NCBI RefSeq assembly: GCF_900108025.1
Contig: NZ_FNUS01000008.1
Span: 62,001-126,000 of the forward strand
Direction of reading: 5' to 3'
DNA from: Halpernia humi
Lineage (GTDB): Bacteria; Bacteroidota; Bacteroidia; Flavobacteriales; Weeksellaceae
DNA: 64,000 nt
Part shown: piece after piece, positions 52,876 to 63,400 of the stretch
How the letters are laid out: the number at the start of each line of letters is the position of its first letter
Position numbering within the stretch: position 1 is the stretch's first letter
Translations under genes and position numbers: made by a program
The notes under the pieces: generated by a model
Told to the model about the DNA's origin: nothing
Databases searched by the model: none
What the model saw: only the letters and a program-made list of their open reading frames with translations

Positions 52876-55800
52876 ATGTCAACAAATTATTACATAGAAA
52901 AAGACAGAAAGTTGCCCGCTTCGCAAGATTACGAATTCTTGCTAAAAGAAGGGATGAAATATGTGGAAAAATTGGGTAACAAATTCTGGACAGATTACAA
53001 TCCGCACGATCCAGGAATTAGTATTTTGGAAGTTTTAAGTTACGCCATAACAGAACTCGGCTATCGTGCAAATTTTGACATTAAAGATATTCTTGCAGTT
53101 AAAAATGGAGAGATAAAAAATAATACTTTTTTTACCGCTGCTAATATTTTTACCAACGCGGCTTTAACGGAAATAGATTACAGAAAATTATTAATAGACA
53201 CAGAAGGCGTTGCAAATGCGTGGTTTTTGCCCGTAAAAAATGAGATAAAAAACGGTTATTTTCTGCCAAATGATGGCGAAACAGAAATTTTTATTAACAA
53301 ACTCGAAGACAAATTAAGCCTAAAAAATACAGATAAACATTCAAAACTTTTAGAAAAATTGTCTCTGCGAGGTTTGAATAAAGTGAAAATAGAATTAGAT
53401 GAAGATCCTGTTTTAGGCGACTTGAATTCAATGCTGTTCAGTTTTTCTTTTTGGAAAAATAACCGCTGGGTAAACGTAGAAATTATTCCGCATTTTACCA
53501 ATTGGAACGATCCAGATGTAAGGCTTTTTAAATTGATGAATAAGCCAACTAAAATCACAATTGATAGCATTAAAAAAATGGATGATTTGGTTTTTATGGA
53601 GGTGAAAAGAGCCTCGAAACCTGCAGATTCTTTGCGTTTTAGAATTTTTTCTGAAGATATTTCGGAGTTGGATTTGGTCTTAAATCATTTTAATAATGAA
53701 AAAAATATTTGCGAATTTATTTCTTTATTCGAGCAGAAAAGAGCAAAGATCATCGAAACATTTTCTAAAATAAATATAAAACTTCACCAAAACAGAAACC
53801 TTACCGAAGATTTTCTTTGCACAGAAATTGTGGAAAAAATAGACATCGGAATTTGCGCCGATATTGAGTTGGAAACTGGCGTCGATTTAGTAGAAGTTGT
53901 AAGCCAAATTCAAATTGCAATTGATAAAGTAATTAATCCAAAAATTTATTTTTATACACTCACTCAATTGGTAAATGATGGTTTTCATTCTGAAGATATA
54001 TTTTTAGGACCAAAATTAACGTATGGTTTTTTGAAAGATGAAGAAATAGAAAACGCACAATTACCTACAGAAATTCACGCTTCGGATATTATTGCCGTTT
54101 TAATGGAAATAAATGGAGTGAAATCCGTCAAAAATTTCATGATGACGGCTTTCAACATTTTAGGAAAACCCTTTCCAAATGCGATGAACAAAAGTTGGGT
54201 TCTAAAACTTCCCGGTGATTTTAAACCTGTTTTTAATGCTAAAATTTCGAAATTATTATTGTTTCAAAAAAATATTCCTTTTTTACTTTCAGAAAATCAA
54301 CAAATGTTGGTGAATCAAAAAGTGATTTTATACAAAACCCAATTCAATCAAAAAAAATTAAAAGATGCCAATTTTGATTTTGAAATCCCTACCGGAAATT
54401 ATTTTGAACTCGATCAATATTACAGTATTCAAGATGATTTCCCGCGAAATTACGGCTTGGGAAAAAATTATATTTCAGAAAAAGAAAGCGATTTAAGAAA
54501 AGCGCAAGTGAAACAATTAAAAGGCTACTTGTATTTTTATGAGCAAATTTTAGCCGACTTTTTTGCGCAATTATACAATGCAAAAGATATTTTTGACACC
54601 AAAACAATTGGCAAAACTTACTTCTCTAAATACTTAGAAAAAAATGATTTATCTGGCGAAGATTTTTATTCTAAAGAATTGTATAACAGTAATTTGCAAA
54701 CGGTTTTGCTAAACGGTGAAACGCCAGGTAATGTAAATTTATACGAAACAAAAGATGCTTTTTTTAGCCGAAGAAATAAAATTTTAGACCATTTATTGGC
54801 GCGCTTTTCCGAGAGTTTTAATGATTACGTTTTTATGATGTACAGCGTTGCAAGCGACACTTCTGGGCTTGGTGAATTGAGTTTTGATAATGAAGATTTG
54901 ATACAAGACAAACAAAATTTTTTAAATATTTACCCAGAAATTAGCAGCAATCGTGGTTTGGGAATAGACTATATCAACGCAAAAATTGTTGAAGATTCAT
55001 TACACTTAAATCCGTTTTGGAACAGCACTCTTCGCGGTGGTTATGAGAAACGAGTGGCAAAATTATTAGGAATTAATGAAATTTCTTTGCGCAACATTGT
55101 TACAGAAAATTTACCAGCACAAACGCAGTGGACAGTGGAAACTACGCCAGAACATTTTGTGTTTAAAATTCTTTCGCCGAATGTCGATTTACAAGAAAAA
55201 TGGGATTGGGCGCAGTTGCATTTTTTAGATCAAAATTTATATAAAATTGATAATTATGGTCCTAATTTCTATCTCTATTTGGTGAAAATTAATAAGAAAA
55301 TTGCAAAATTAGACAAGAAATTTAGCAGTGAAATAGAGGCTTTTGCATATTTAACTAAAATGATAAAAGTACTCAATATTTATTATGAGAATTTTTACTG
55401 TTTAGAGCATATTTTACTTCGTCCTTTTAATAATAAATCTTTTAAAGACGAAGATTTACTAACGGTTTGCCTGCAAGATGATTGCGATGACGAAGCCGGA
55501 AACGACCCGTATTCTTTTAAAGCCACATTGGTTTTGCCAGGTTATCTTTCTCGATTCAAAAGTTTGGTTTTTAGAAAATATGCCGAAAAAGTCTTTCGCC
55601 AAGAAGCACCTGCGCACGTACTTTTGAAAATTTGCTGGGTGAATATTTCAGATATGCTCAAATTTCAAAAAGCATATAGAAATTGGATGGAAAATTACAG
55701 AGAATATCGCCTCAAATTTTGCAAAAATAGGCTCTCTGCACAAGATGAAATTAATTATGAAAAGACACTGAATAATCTGGCAAAAGCAATAAAGGAACTG

Positions 55801-55896
55801 AACACCATTTACCCAGTCGGAAATCTATACAATTGCCAAATTAGCGAAACTAGTAATCCGCTAATTTTAGGAAACTCAATTTTAGGAACTTTATAA
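52876..55896 (+). CDS. Second large eCIS baseplate protein (Afp12/Pvc12-like)
   Basis: 1006 residues. The N terminus has FWTDYNPHDPGISILEVLSYAITELGYR (about 38-65), the HDPGIxxLE motif shared by gp6/Afp11-12 wedge proteins. The C-terminal part has LPGYLSRFKSLVFRKYAEKVFRQEAPAHVLLKICWVNI and a helical end (LKFQKAYRNWMENYREYRLKF), as seen in other Bacteroidota eCIS proteins. No enzyme domain is seen. It is likely the partner of the preceding baseplate protein in the wedge. Confidence 0.8.
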   Translation: MSTNYYIEKDRKLPASQDYEFLLKEGMKYVEKLGNKFWTDYNPHDPGISILEVLSYAITELGYRANFDIKDILAVKNGEIKNNTFFTAANIFTNAALTEIDYRKLLIDTEGVANAWFLPVKNEIKNGYFLPNDGETEIFINKLEDKLSLKNTDKHSKLLEKLSLRGLNKVKIELDEDPVLGDLNSMLFSFSFWKNNRWVNVEIIPHFTNWNDPDVRLFKLMNKPTKITIDSIKKMDDLVFMEVKRASKPADSLRFRIFSEDISELDLVLNHFNNEKNICEFISLFEQKRAKIIETFSKINIKLHQNRNLTEDFLCTEIVEKIDIGICADIELETGVDLVEVVSQIQIAIDKVINPKIYFYTLTQLVNDGFHSEDIFLGPKLTYGFLKDEEIENAQLPTEIHASDIIAVLMEINGVKSVKNFMMTAFNILGKPFPNAMNKSWVLKLPGDFKPVFNAKISKLLLFQKNIPFLLSENQQMLVNQKVILYKTQFNQKKLKDANFDFEIPTGNYFELDQYYSIQDDFPRNYGLGKNYISEKESDLRKAQVKQLKGYLYFYEQILADFFAQLYNAKDIFDTKTIGKTYFSKYLEKNDLSGEDFYSKELYNSNLQTVLLNGETPGNVNLYETKDAFFSRRNKILDHLLARFSESFNDYVFMMYSVASDTSGLGELSFDNEDLIQDKQNFLNIYPEISSNRGLGIDYINAKIVEDSLHLNPFWNSTLRGGYEKRVAKLLGINEISLRNIVTENLPAQTQWTVETTPEHFVFKILSPNVDLQEKWDWAQLHFLDQNLYKIDNYGPNFYLYLVKINKKIAKLDKKFSSEIEAFAYLTKMIKVLNIYYENFYCLEHILLRPFNNKSFKDEDLLTVCLQDDCDDEAGNDPYSFKATLVLPGYLSRFKSLVFRKYAEKVFRQEAPAHVLLKICWVNISDMLKFQKAYRNWMENYREYRLKFCKNRLSAQDEINYEKTLNNLAKAIKELNTIYPVGNLYNCQISETSNPLILGNSILGTL

Positions 55897-55905
55897 ATAT
55901 AAAAA

Positions 55906-58401
55906 ATGAAAGCATATATCAACTCTAATCTTCCAGTTTTTGAAGCCGATCAGGTTTTAAGTGAAAAAGATCTGAATTCTATTATAAGCCATTTGGAAGA
56001 GCAAGACAGAATAACCAGAAAAAATCTAATTGGCATTGGTATTTCTTGCGGTTTGGATCTCGATTTTAGTGCCGGAAATTCGGTGAAAATTGCTTGCGGA
56101 ACGGCGGTAACTTCTTTAGGTTTTCAAATAAATTGGGCGGAAACAACGCTTCAAAATTACCACAATATTCAAATATCGGATCAGTTTCTGAAACCAGATT
56201 TCATAAAAGAACCATTTTTAGATGTTATTTTTAATTTTACTGAACCCTATAATTCCATAAAAAATTGTGTAGAATTGCTTCCAAAAAATTCTGGTCAAGA
56301 AGATGAAAAACCAATACCAGCAGGTTTTTTTGATAATAAAGTAGTCATGCTTTTATTAGAAATAGATTTAATTGATGAAAAAAATTGTGTTACTACCAAT
56401 TGCGACGATAAAGGGAAAAGATTAGATTTTATTGTGAGACCTTTGTTGCTTCCCATTAATGAAGTTAGGAGTGTTTTATTGCAAGAATATCCCGCTCTCA
56501 AATACCATGAAAAAATCGCTTTTCCACGATATAATGTGCCATTTGCAAGCAATCTTACTACGCCAGTTTTGGTTTTAGATGGTTTTAGAAAAGTGTATGA
56601 CGATGTTTTTATTTCTGATGTTTCGGCTAAAATTTCAACATTATATGATGATTTTAAAAGCAGTTTGCGTACCGCCGATTTACCAATTTTACAATCCGTA
56701 AAATCTAAAATAAACGCAAGTGTAAATACTTATAAATCAGGAATTAACATTCAGTATCTTTGGGATTGGATTTCAGATATTGTGGAAGCTTACAATGAAA
56801 TTGTAGATTTTAAAGAATTGAATCCTGCGCTTTGTTGCGTAGATGAAAGTTTGTTTCCTTTCCACGTGGTTTTAGGAGGAAATTCAGATTTCGAAAATAC
56901 TTATAGAACGCCTTTTTTTAAAACTGCAAATGCAAATAATAAAAATAAAAGAAAATTAAAAAAACTAACGGTTCTTTTTGAAAAATTAGCGCTAATTATT
57001 TCTTCATTTCAAGTTTTAAAAACAGATGAAATAAAAATAACACCTTCAAAATATGGCAGTTACGCCCTTTCTAAGAAAGCAATTCCTTTTTATTACAGTT
57101 CTGTTTTAGATTTGAATAAAAAATGGAATCCAGATTTAACGGCGAAAAATCAAAACGATTCTATCTTGTCTTACTTTTCAGATATTTCTGGATATTCGGA
57201 TCAAAAATCTGTTAAAAATCCTTTAGAATTTAATATCGAACCTTACAATTTTTTCAGAATTGAAGGGCATCTCGGCTTAAATTATAAATCTGCAATAGAA
57301 GAAATTACTTTAATAAGAGACAGCAATAATTTGCCTTTTAAAATTACAGCGTTGAACGCCGCAGATTTTTTTAACCAAGAAGTTGATATTTCCAATTTCG
57401 ACGGAAGATGGGACGATCTGGAAACCGATTACGATTTGGCAAGAAAAAGAGTTTTTAATATCACAGAATTTGTGATTAACTGGATGGAAACTAAAAAAGT
57501 GCAACTAAACGCCGCAGGACTTATTGCTAGTGGAAGTATCGATAATTTTAAAAATATTTTGTCGCAAATAAAAGGTCTCTTAACTGAAGATTTGATGGCA
57601 TTTTTGCCTAATTGTAAAAGTTTTAATGAAATATTTAAGCAACTTAATTTGGTTTTTATTTACCACAGAAATTGCATACAAGCGCTTCATCCCACTTTGT
57701 CTTCAATCGCCGAAGATTTAATAGATTATTTAGATAATATTAATGAATTATTTCTAGATGATCCATTCACCGTTATTTTCGATGAAGCCATGCTAAGATG
57801 GCAGAATATTTACAAAGATTTATTTTTCTCCACATTTGTAAAAAAACATCCAGGTTTAGATCACAAAGCTGGTGTTATAAAAGGTGGCACTTTTGTTTTG
57901 GTTTATACAGATTCTTCTATTTTTAAAAATGCTGCGCCGCCGCTCACACATCAATCGATTCTTACAGCTATAACTGCGTATAAAGATAATATTCCCATTG
58001 AGGCTTCAGTAAAAGAAGATTTAGCAAAAACTGTAAAGTTAAGTGATTATAAATCTCATGTACTAAAAAAAACCAATACCGAAGTTTTAGAAAAAGCAAA
58101 AGCTGAAACCGAAAGTATAAAAAATTCTTTGATCGATGTTGCAACCGCAAATTTAGGGGAGCAATATTCGCCTGCAATCCGACAATATATTTTGGGAAAT
58201 ATAAAAGCGGGTTTGCAATATGAATTCCACAAAATCCCGCAAAATAATATCCCAGAACAAACAATTATTGCAGATTTTTTCTTGCCTTATACTTGCTGCA
58301 GCGAAGGAACAACTTTAGAAGTGAAGTTTGAAACTAAAGAAACTTCAATTGGTGATTTTAATCCGGAAGACTTTAATCCGGAAGATTTTAATACTAAATA
58401 A
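55906..58401 (+). CDS. Large eCIS-associated protein of unknown function
   Basis: 831 residues. I recognise no domain. It begins NSNLPVFEADQVLSEKDLNSIISHLEEQDRITRKNLIGIGISCGLDLDF, with a beta-rich part including GTAVTSLGFQINW and FNFTEPYNS, and several Cys pairs (NCVTTNCDDKGK and CCVDESLFP). Helical segments dominate after residue 300. The C terminus carries a short tandem repeat (FNPED twice, then FNTK). It lies between the baseplate and tape-measure genes with gaps of about 10 bases, so it is a structural or assembly protein, possibly peripheral baseplate or fibre anchor. Confidence 0.65.
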   Translation: MKAYINSNLPVFEADQVLSEKDLNSIISHLEEQDRITRKNLIGIGISCGLDLDFSAGNSVKIACGTAVTSLGFQINWAETTLQNYHNIQISDQFLKPDFIKEPFLDVIFNFTEPYNSIKNCVELLPKNSGQEDEKPIPAGFFDNKVVMLLLEIDLIDEKNCVTTNCDDKGKRLDFIVRPLLLPINEVRSVLLQEYPALKYHEKIAFPRYNVPFASNLTTPVLVLDGFRKVYDDVFISDVSAKISTLYDDFKSSLRTADLPILQSVKSKINASVNTYKSGINIQYLWDWISDIVEAYNEIVDFKELNPALCCVDESLFPFHVVLGGNSDFENTYRTPFFKTANANNKNKRKLKKLTVLFEKLALIISSFQVLKTDEIKITPSKYGSYALSKKAIPFYYSSVLDLNKKWNPDLTAKNQNDSILSYFSDISGYSDQKSVKNPLEFNIEPYNFFRIEGHLGLNYKSAIEEITLIRDSNNLPFKITALNAADFFNQEVDISNFDGRWDDLETDYDLARKRVFNITEFVINWMETKKVQLNAAGLIASGSIDNFKNILSQIKGLLTEDLMAFLPNCKSFNEIFKQLNLVFIYHRNCIQALHPTLSSIAEDLIDYLDNINELFLDDPFTVIFDEAMLRWQNIYKDLFFSTFVKKHPGLDHKAGVIKGGTFVLVYTDSSIFKNAAPPLTHQSILTAITAYKDNIPIEASVKEDLAKTVKLSDYKSHVLKKTNTEVLEKAKAETESIKNSLIDVATANLGEQYSPAIRQYILGNIKAGLQYEFHKIPQNNIPEQTIIADFFLPYTCCSEGTTLEVKFETKETSIGDFNPEDFNPEDFNTK

Positions 58402-58423
58402 CAACCTCAAAAAAAATAGAATT

Positions 58424-58978
58424 ATGGCAACCAAAGCAGACATTATAACAAACATAGATGCGAAAATAATTTCTAAAGGAAATATTTTAGCAACAGACAC
58501 CAACGCAATTTTAAAAGATATTTTAAATTGTGATGAATTAAATTCCGGCAATACAAATTCATTAGAAACTTTTCAATATAATGGAGATTTAACAGATGCA
58601 AGTGGCGCAATCGTCTCGTACTCCATCCGAGGAATTACTGATTTATTTGCCAATATTACCTTGCAAATTGGCATAAAACAAACATTGCAAGGCAAATTAT
58701 CTTTACTTGTGAATAACAGAGGTTTATTTAATTCTTTAAATTCTATTATTAAAAACAACGAAAATACAATAGATTTTTTGGTAAAAATTCGGAATAATAA
58801 ATCGGCCGAAATTTATAGAAAATTAGAAATTCAACCAGCCAAAAAGTTTAGAATTGCCAATTTGAATTTTACGTTCAACGCGCGATCATTAATTATTTTA
58901 ATAGAAAGCCAAGAATTAAATGACAATTTGTTTGCCGGAGATTCCATTTCCGCCTCTTTCGCCATTCACAATTCTTAA
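58424..58978 (+). CDS. eCIS-associated protein of unknown function
   Basis: 184 residues from ATG at 58424 (MATKADIITNIDAKI); the frame runs further back into the preceding gene. The protein begins with a polar helix and continues as a beta-rich domain (NSLETFQYNGDLTDASGAIVSYSIRGITDLFANITLQIGI, then LEIQPAKKFRIANLNFTFNARSLIILIES). I do not recognise it. The place just before the tape-measure gene, where fibre-like proteins often sit, makes a distal baseplate or receptor-binding component possible. Confidence 0.65.
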   Translation: MATKADIITNIDAKIISKGNILATDTNAILKDILNCDELNSGNTNSLETFQYNGDLTDASGAIVSYSIRGITDLFANITLQIGIKQTLQGKLSLLVNNRGLFNSLNSIIKNNENTIDFLVKIRNNKSAEIYRKLEIQPAKKFRIANLNFTFNARSLIILIESQELNDNLFAGDSISASFAIHNS

Positions 58979-58984
58979 AATAAA

Positions 58985-60439
58985 ATGCATTTAATTACAA
59001 AAAATACCATTGAGATAGATTGTAAATCTGCCCAGTTTGGGAAAGAAATGCAAAACGATTTGGGTTTTTTGTTAGAGAACAATTTTTATCCAAAACTAGA
59101 AAATCTCCTCAATTTATATGATGAAAAATATGAGATTTGGAAAATAGAATGTATCGACATTAATATTAGCGAAATAGAACATAAAAACTGGAAAGAAGTT
59201 CTTATTAAAGAAAGTTTGCTACAAATTGAAAATTATTTAATTGAAAATAAACCTTTAATTAAATATAAAAACAACCACGTTTTAACGAATGAAAATCAAG
59301 ATTTGAATGCGGTAATTTCGATGCAAGAAAATGCCAGATTTTTATTTTTGAACTATTTAAAAAATGGGATTTTAGAAGAAAATACGATTTCGAAAAATAT
59401 AGACGAAATTGTAAAACAAATTCAGTTTAGTGAAGATTTTGTTATAGAACTCATTAAACTTTTTCATCAAAACAATGCTTGTGTTTTGCGATTTATTTTT
59501 AATGCGCCAAAATATTTAAAAGAAGAAATTTATTTATTATTACATTTTACAAAAGAGAAAGATTTTTTATTTGATTTTTTTAAAGACAAAAAGAGAGATG
59601 CCCCCAAACTGCAAGAATTTTTGCACAAATTTCAAAATAAAGAGCAAGGCAATTTTTGGTTTGAATTTCTAGAATGGATGGTTTTGCTTTTGGTAAAAAG
59701 TGATTCTTACCAAACTTATATCAATCAGTTTTTAGCAGAATCTAAAAGATATTGGGGGATTTCAGAAGTAGATATAAAGGCGGTTTTCAAGTATTTTATT
59801 CAATTGAAAAATTATTTTGAAGCCGAATATTTGCAATTCTTTTATATTATTTTAGACCATTCAGAAATCGAAACATTGGATACCAAAACTGAAGTAATTC
59901 TAACAAAAACACTTGTGGAAAAAACGAGTTTTCAAAAAGCACTTTTTATAGAAAATGCGGGTTTGGTGATCTTGCATCCTTTTCTAAAGGCATTATTCGA
60001 AAAATTAAATCTATCTAAAAATGAGATTTGGAGAAACGAGATAAGCCAACAAAAAGCCATATTACTAAGCCAATATTTGGTTACAGGAAAAGAAGAAACC
60101 CAGGAAAGTGATCTTTTGCTAAATAAAATTCTCTGTGGTTTCGACCTTAATAAAGTGATTAACACAAAATTAAAAATTACAAAAACGGAAAAAGAAAGTT
60201 GCAACAATCTATTAGAAGCCGTTCTAGAACATTGGACGGCGATGAGCAAATCTTCCACAGTTGCGCTGCAACAAACTTTTTTGCAAAGAAAAGCCAAGTT
60301 AGAAGAAACGCAAGACAGGCAATTTGAAATGTGGGTAGAAGAAAAAGGCTTTGATATTTTATTAAACCAACTTCCATGGGGAATCGGTATGATAAAAACA
60401 CCTTGGATGGAAGAATTTTTATTTTGTAATTGGAATTAA
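58985..60439 (+). CDS. Contractile injection system tape measure protein (Afp14/Pvc14-like)
   Basis: 484 residues. CIS_TMP family signs: N-terminal HLITKNTIEIDCKSAQFGKEMQNDLGFLLENNFYPKLENLLN, and in the middle the conserved NAGLVILHPFLKALFEKLNL (about 322-341) followed by KAILLSQYLVTGKEE. The last 30 residues have LPWGIGMIKTPWMEEFLFCNW, as in other members. The protein lines the tube and sets its length during assembly. The gene is followed by a 42-base gap and the cargo gene. Confidence 0.88.
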   Translation: MHLITKNTIEIDCKSAQFGKEMQNDLGFLLENNFYPKLENLLNLYDEKYEIWKIECIDINISEIEHKNWKEVLIKESLLQIENYLIENKPLIKYKNNHVLTNENQDLNAVISMQENARFLFLNYLKNGILEENTISKNIDEIVKQIQFSEDFVIELIKLFHQNNACVLRFIFNAPKYLKEEIYLLLHFTKEKDFLFDFFKDKKRDAPKLQEFLHKFQNKEQGNFWFEFLEWMVLLLVKSDSYQTYINQFLAESKRYWGISEVDIKAVFKYFIQLKNYFEAEYLQFFYIILDHSEIETLDTKTEVILTKTLVEKTSFQKALFIENAGLVILHPFLKALFEKLNLSKNEIWRNEISQQKAILLSQYLVTGKEETQESDLLLNKILCGFDLNKVINTKLKITKTEKESCNNLLEAVLEHWTAMSKSSTVALQQTFLQRKAKLEETQDRQFEMWVEEKGFDILLNQLPWGIGMIKTPWMEEFLFCNWN

Positions 60440-60481
60440 AAAAAATTGCAAGAAAACAAGATATAGTAAATAGAATGAGCA

Positions 60482-63400
60482 ATGAAAGCACAAGAAGTAA
60501 AATTGAAACCCAAAGCGAAAGCAAAAACTTCTTCTGTTGCCAAAAGTAACCCAGGCTTGCTTTTGGTAAACTTGTCTTATTCTCCTGCCACACAACTTGG
60601 TCTTAATTTTAATGCAGTACAAAATGAAAGTGCAACAATTTTAAATACACAAAAAACGGAAACATTAAGTAAAATTCCTAAAGTAGATGAAACTGAAGGA
60701 AGTGCTTATGGATTTTCCGAAAAAAAATTTTCAAAAAATATAAAAGGGAAAACAAACACCAAAACTAAAGCAACTCCGAAAAATAAAATTATTACAGGTT
60801 CTGTTAAAAACTCGGTCATAAAAGATCCAGCTATCCCAGAAAAGACACCTTTAAAAATCACAAACCATCCTTTTCAGTCTTTAGAAAAAGAAGCAAATAT
60901 AGAACACGCCGCACAAAATGAATTAGATTCCATAAATCTTGATACTTCTTCTGTGCCAACAAAAATGGAAGTAGATCCAGAAGTTCAACTAACGGGCGAA
61001 GCAGATACCAAAAATTTGTCTAGTTTACAATCATCTGAAAATTTGTCGGTAAATATGAAGAAGCTTTCTGCCGTAATAGAAGTTTCTAAAGATTATGGTG
61101 AAAATAATATTTTAAAAAAACCAGATCATAAGATTTTAAGTTCAAAACATAAAATTAAATCTAGTAACGTAAAAGTAAAAACCATAAAAAGTTTTGGTGC
61201 AAAGGGTTTAGATGAAAATTTAATTAATTCAAATTTTGCGCCTATAATAGAATCAAAAATAGGTGAAGAAAGTAAGAAATATGAAATAGCCCAAGAAGAG
61301 CACGAAACAAAAGTGCTTGAAAAACAAACAGATACCGATGAAAAAATAGAGGTTGAAAAAAATAAATCTCAAAAAGCACAGATTAATTCTGCCAAAGAAA
61401 CAAAAGAAAGTGTAAATAATGCTAGAGTAGAATGGAAAAATGGTTTAGAAAAAGTAGAAACAGATTTCCACACTAAATCTACACAAGAATCCGCAAAAAC
61501 TCTTACAAAAATAAATGTAGAGAAATCCAAAGGTGAAAATGAAGCCCAAAAACATTTAGACGAAGCAAATAAAAAAGCAGAAGATTCTAAAAAAGCAGCG
61601 GATAAAGAAGCGGCAGAAGCAAAAGCCAAAAAGAAAAAAGAAAGTGGAGGTTTTTTCGGTTGGTTAAAAGACAAAGCTTCGGCACTCATAAATGCTTTGA
61701 AAAGAGCAATGAACTTTATCTATGATAATTTAAGAAAAGCGGTGAAGTTTATTTTTAATGCTGCAAAAAAACTTATAGTTGCTGCTTTAGAATTTGCAAG
61801 AAAATTAATTGTAGGTATAATTAAAGTATTTGGTGCAACACTTAAAGCGTTTGTTGATATTGCATTTGCTACTTTTCCTGCGTTAAGAGATAAAATAAAA
61901 GCAAAAATAGATTACGCAGTTGCATTTGCAGAAAAATATGTAAACAAAGCATTTGAATTATTCAAAAAAATTGTAACAGCAATAATAGATTTTCTTGCAG
62001 AAACTTTAGACAAACTCTTGGGACTAATTCAAAGTATTTATAACGGTATTCTTACTGTTGTGGGTATGATTATTAAAGGCGAAATAGGAGAATTATTAGA
62101 AAGACTTGGCCATCTGAAAGATGCAATATTTGCAATTTCCTTTAGCAGCATCAAACAAGGTGGAATGGAAGAATTATTGGGCGCCAATCTAGATGAACCG
62201 CTAAGTCCGGGAGAATTAATGGCGGCAATGCAAATGGGATTATTATCAGATAAAGGCGGATATTCTGAAGATGGCTTACCAAAAGCACCTTGGACTAATG
62301 CTAATGTTGGTGTAGATGCAGTAAGTTTTGAAGATTTATCGCCAGAAATGCAGGCAGAATTACGAAGAATGCAAACAGAGGGGAAAACCGAAGCAGCACT
62401 CGGCGAAAGAAATGATCCAAGTAGATCTATGGATGCTGTAATGAAAGAAGCAACCGGCTCTGAAACAACTCCACAAAACGCAACTCCCAGTAAAAAAATA
62501 GATGATGGTTTAACCCCAATGAAGCGCGCTGAAATAAAATGGGAAATGATGAAAGCGGGCATAAAAAAATGGTGGAATGCAAATTGGCCGTATGTTGTAG
62601 GTGGTATTATTGCCGCAATTGTAATTTTTGTTGCAGCTGAAGTTGCAACTGGAGGCGCAATAACGGCGGCTTTACCAGTGATCATGCCAATTTTAGAAGC
62701 TGTTTTTGTAGGCGTAATGATTGCACAATTTGGGGGCTATCTTGTGGATGGAATAAGCAAAGCGTGGGATGGCGATGTAAAAGGCGGTACCAAAGGATTT
62801 AGCAGAGGTTTAGGTGCAGCAGTTATAGAGCTTGCAATGTATCTCGGCTTTAAAGTAATAGAAGTCGGTGCAAAAGCAGTGATGAAAGTTGTAAAAGGCG
62901 GAATAAAACTAGTAAAAACCGCCGCAAAATCTGTCCTAAAATTTGCTAAATTTATTATTGAGAAAGGCAAAGTATTATTTAAAGGTATTGCAGGGAAAAA
63001 TTTAGGCAAACTTTTTAAATCTTTGCGTAAATTAGGAGATGATATTTTGGAGCGAATGAGAATTAAGAAAGTAATTCTTAAAATCCAAGGAAAACGCTGG
63101 GAAATTTTAGCCGAAATAAATCCTCTCTTTGTTATTATGGCCGGTCCAATGCCGAATGAAGAAATAGGAGATCTACTAAAAGTTGATGCAAATGAAGCCA
63201 ACAAAGTTCTAAAAAAAGGTGAAAAATATGTAGATGACCAAGGAAGAGAGTTATTAAAAATATCAAACCTTGATAAATTTGATAGAACACCAAATTATAG
63301 AGAAATATTTGATTTAACCCACGGCAACAAAGGCATATCGGATAAAGTAATACATCATTTAATAGAAAAAAATTCCAGATATGCGAAGTATTTTGAAAAA

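Noticed and set aside
61369-61689. 106-codon frame antisense to the cargo gene
   Set aside because: Ser/Phe/Ala-rich shadow of the Lys/Glu/Ala-rich coiled coil of the + strand gene.
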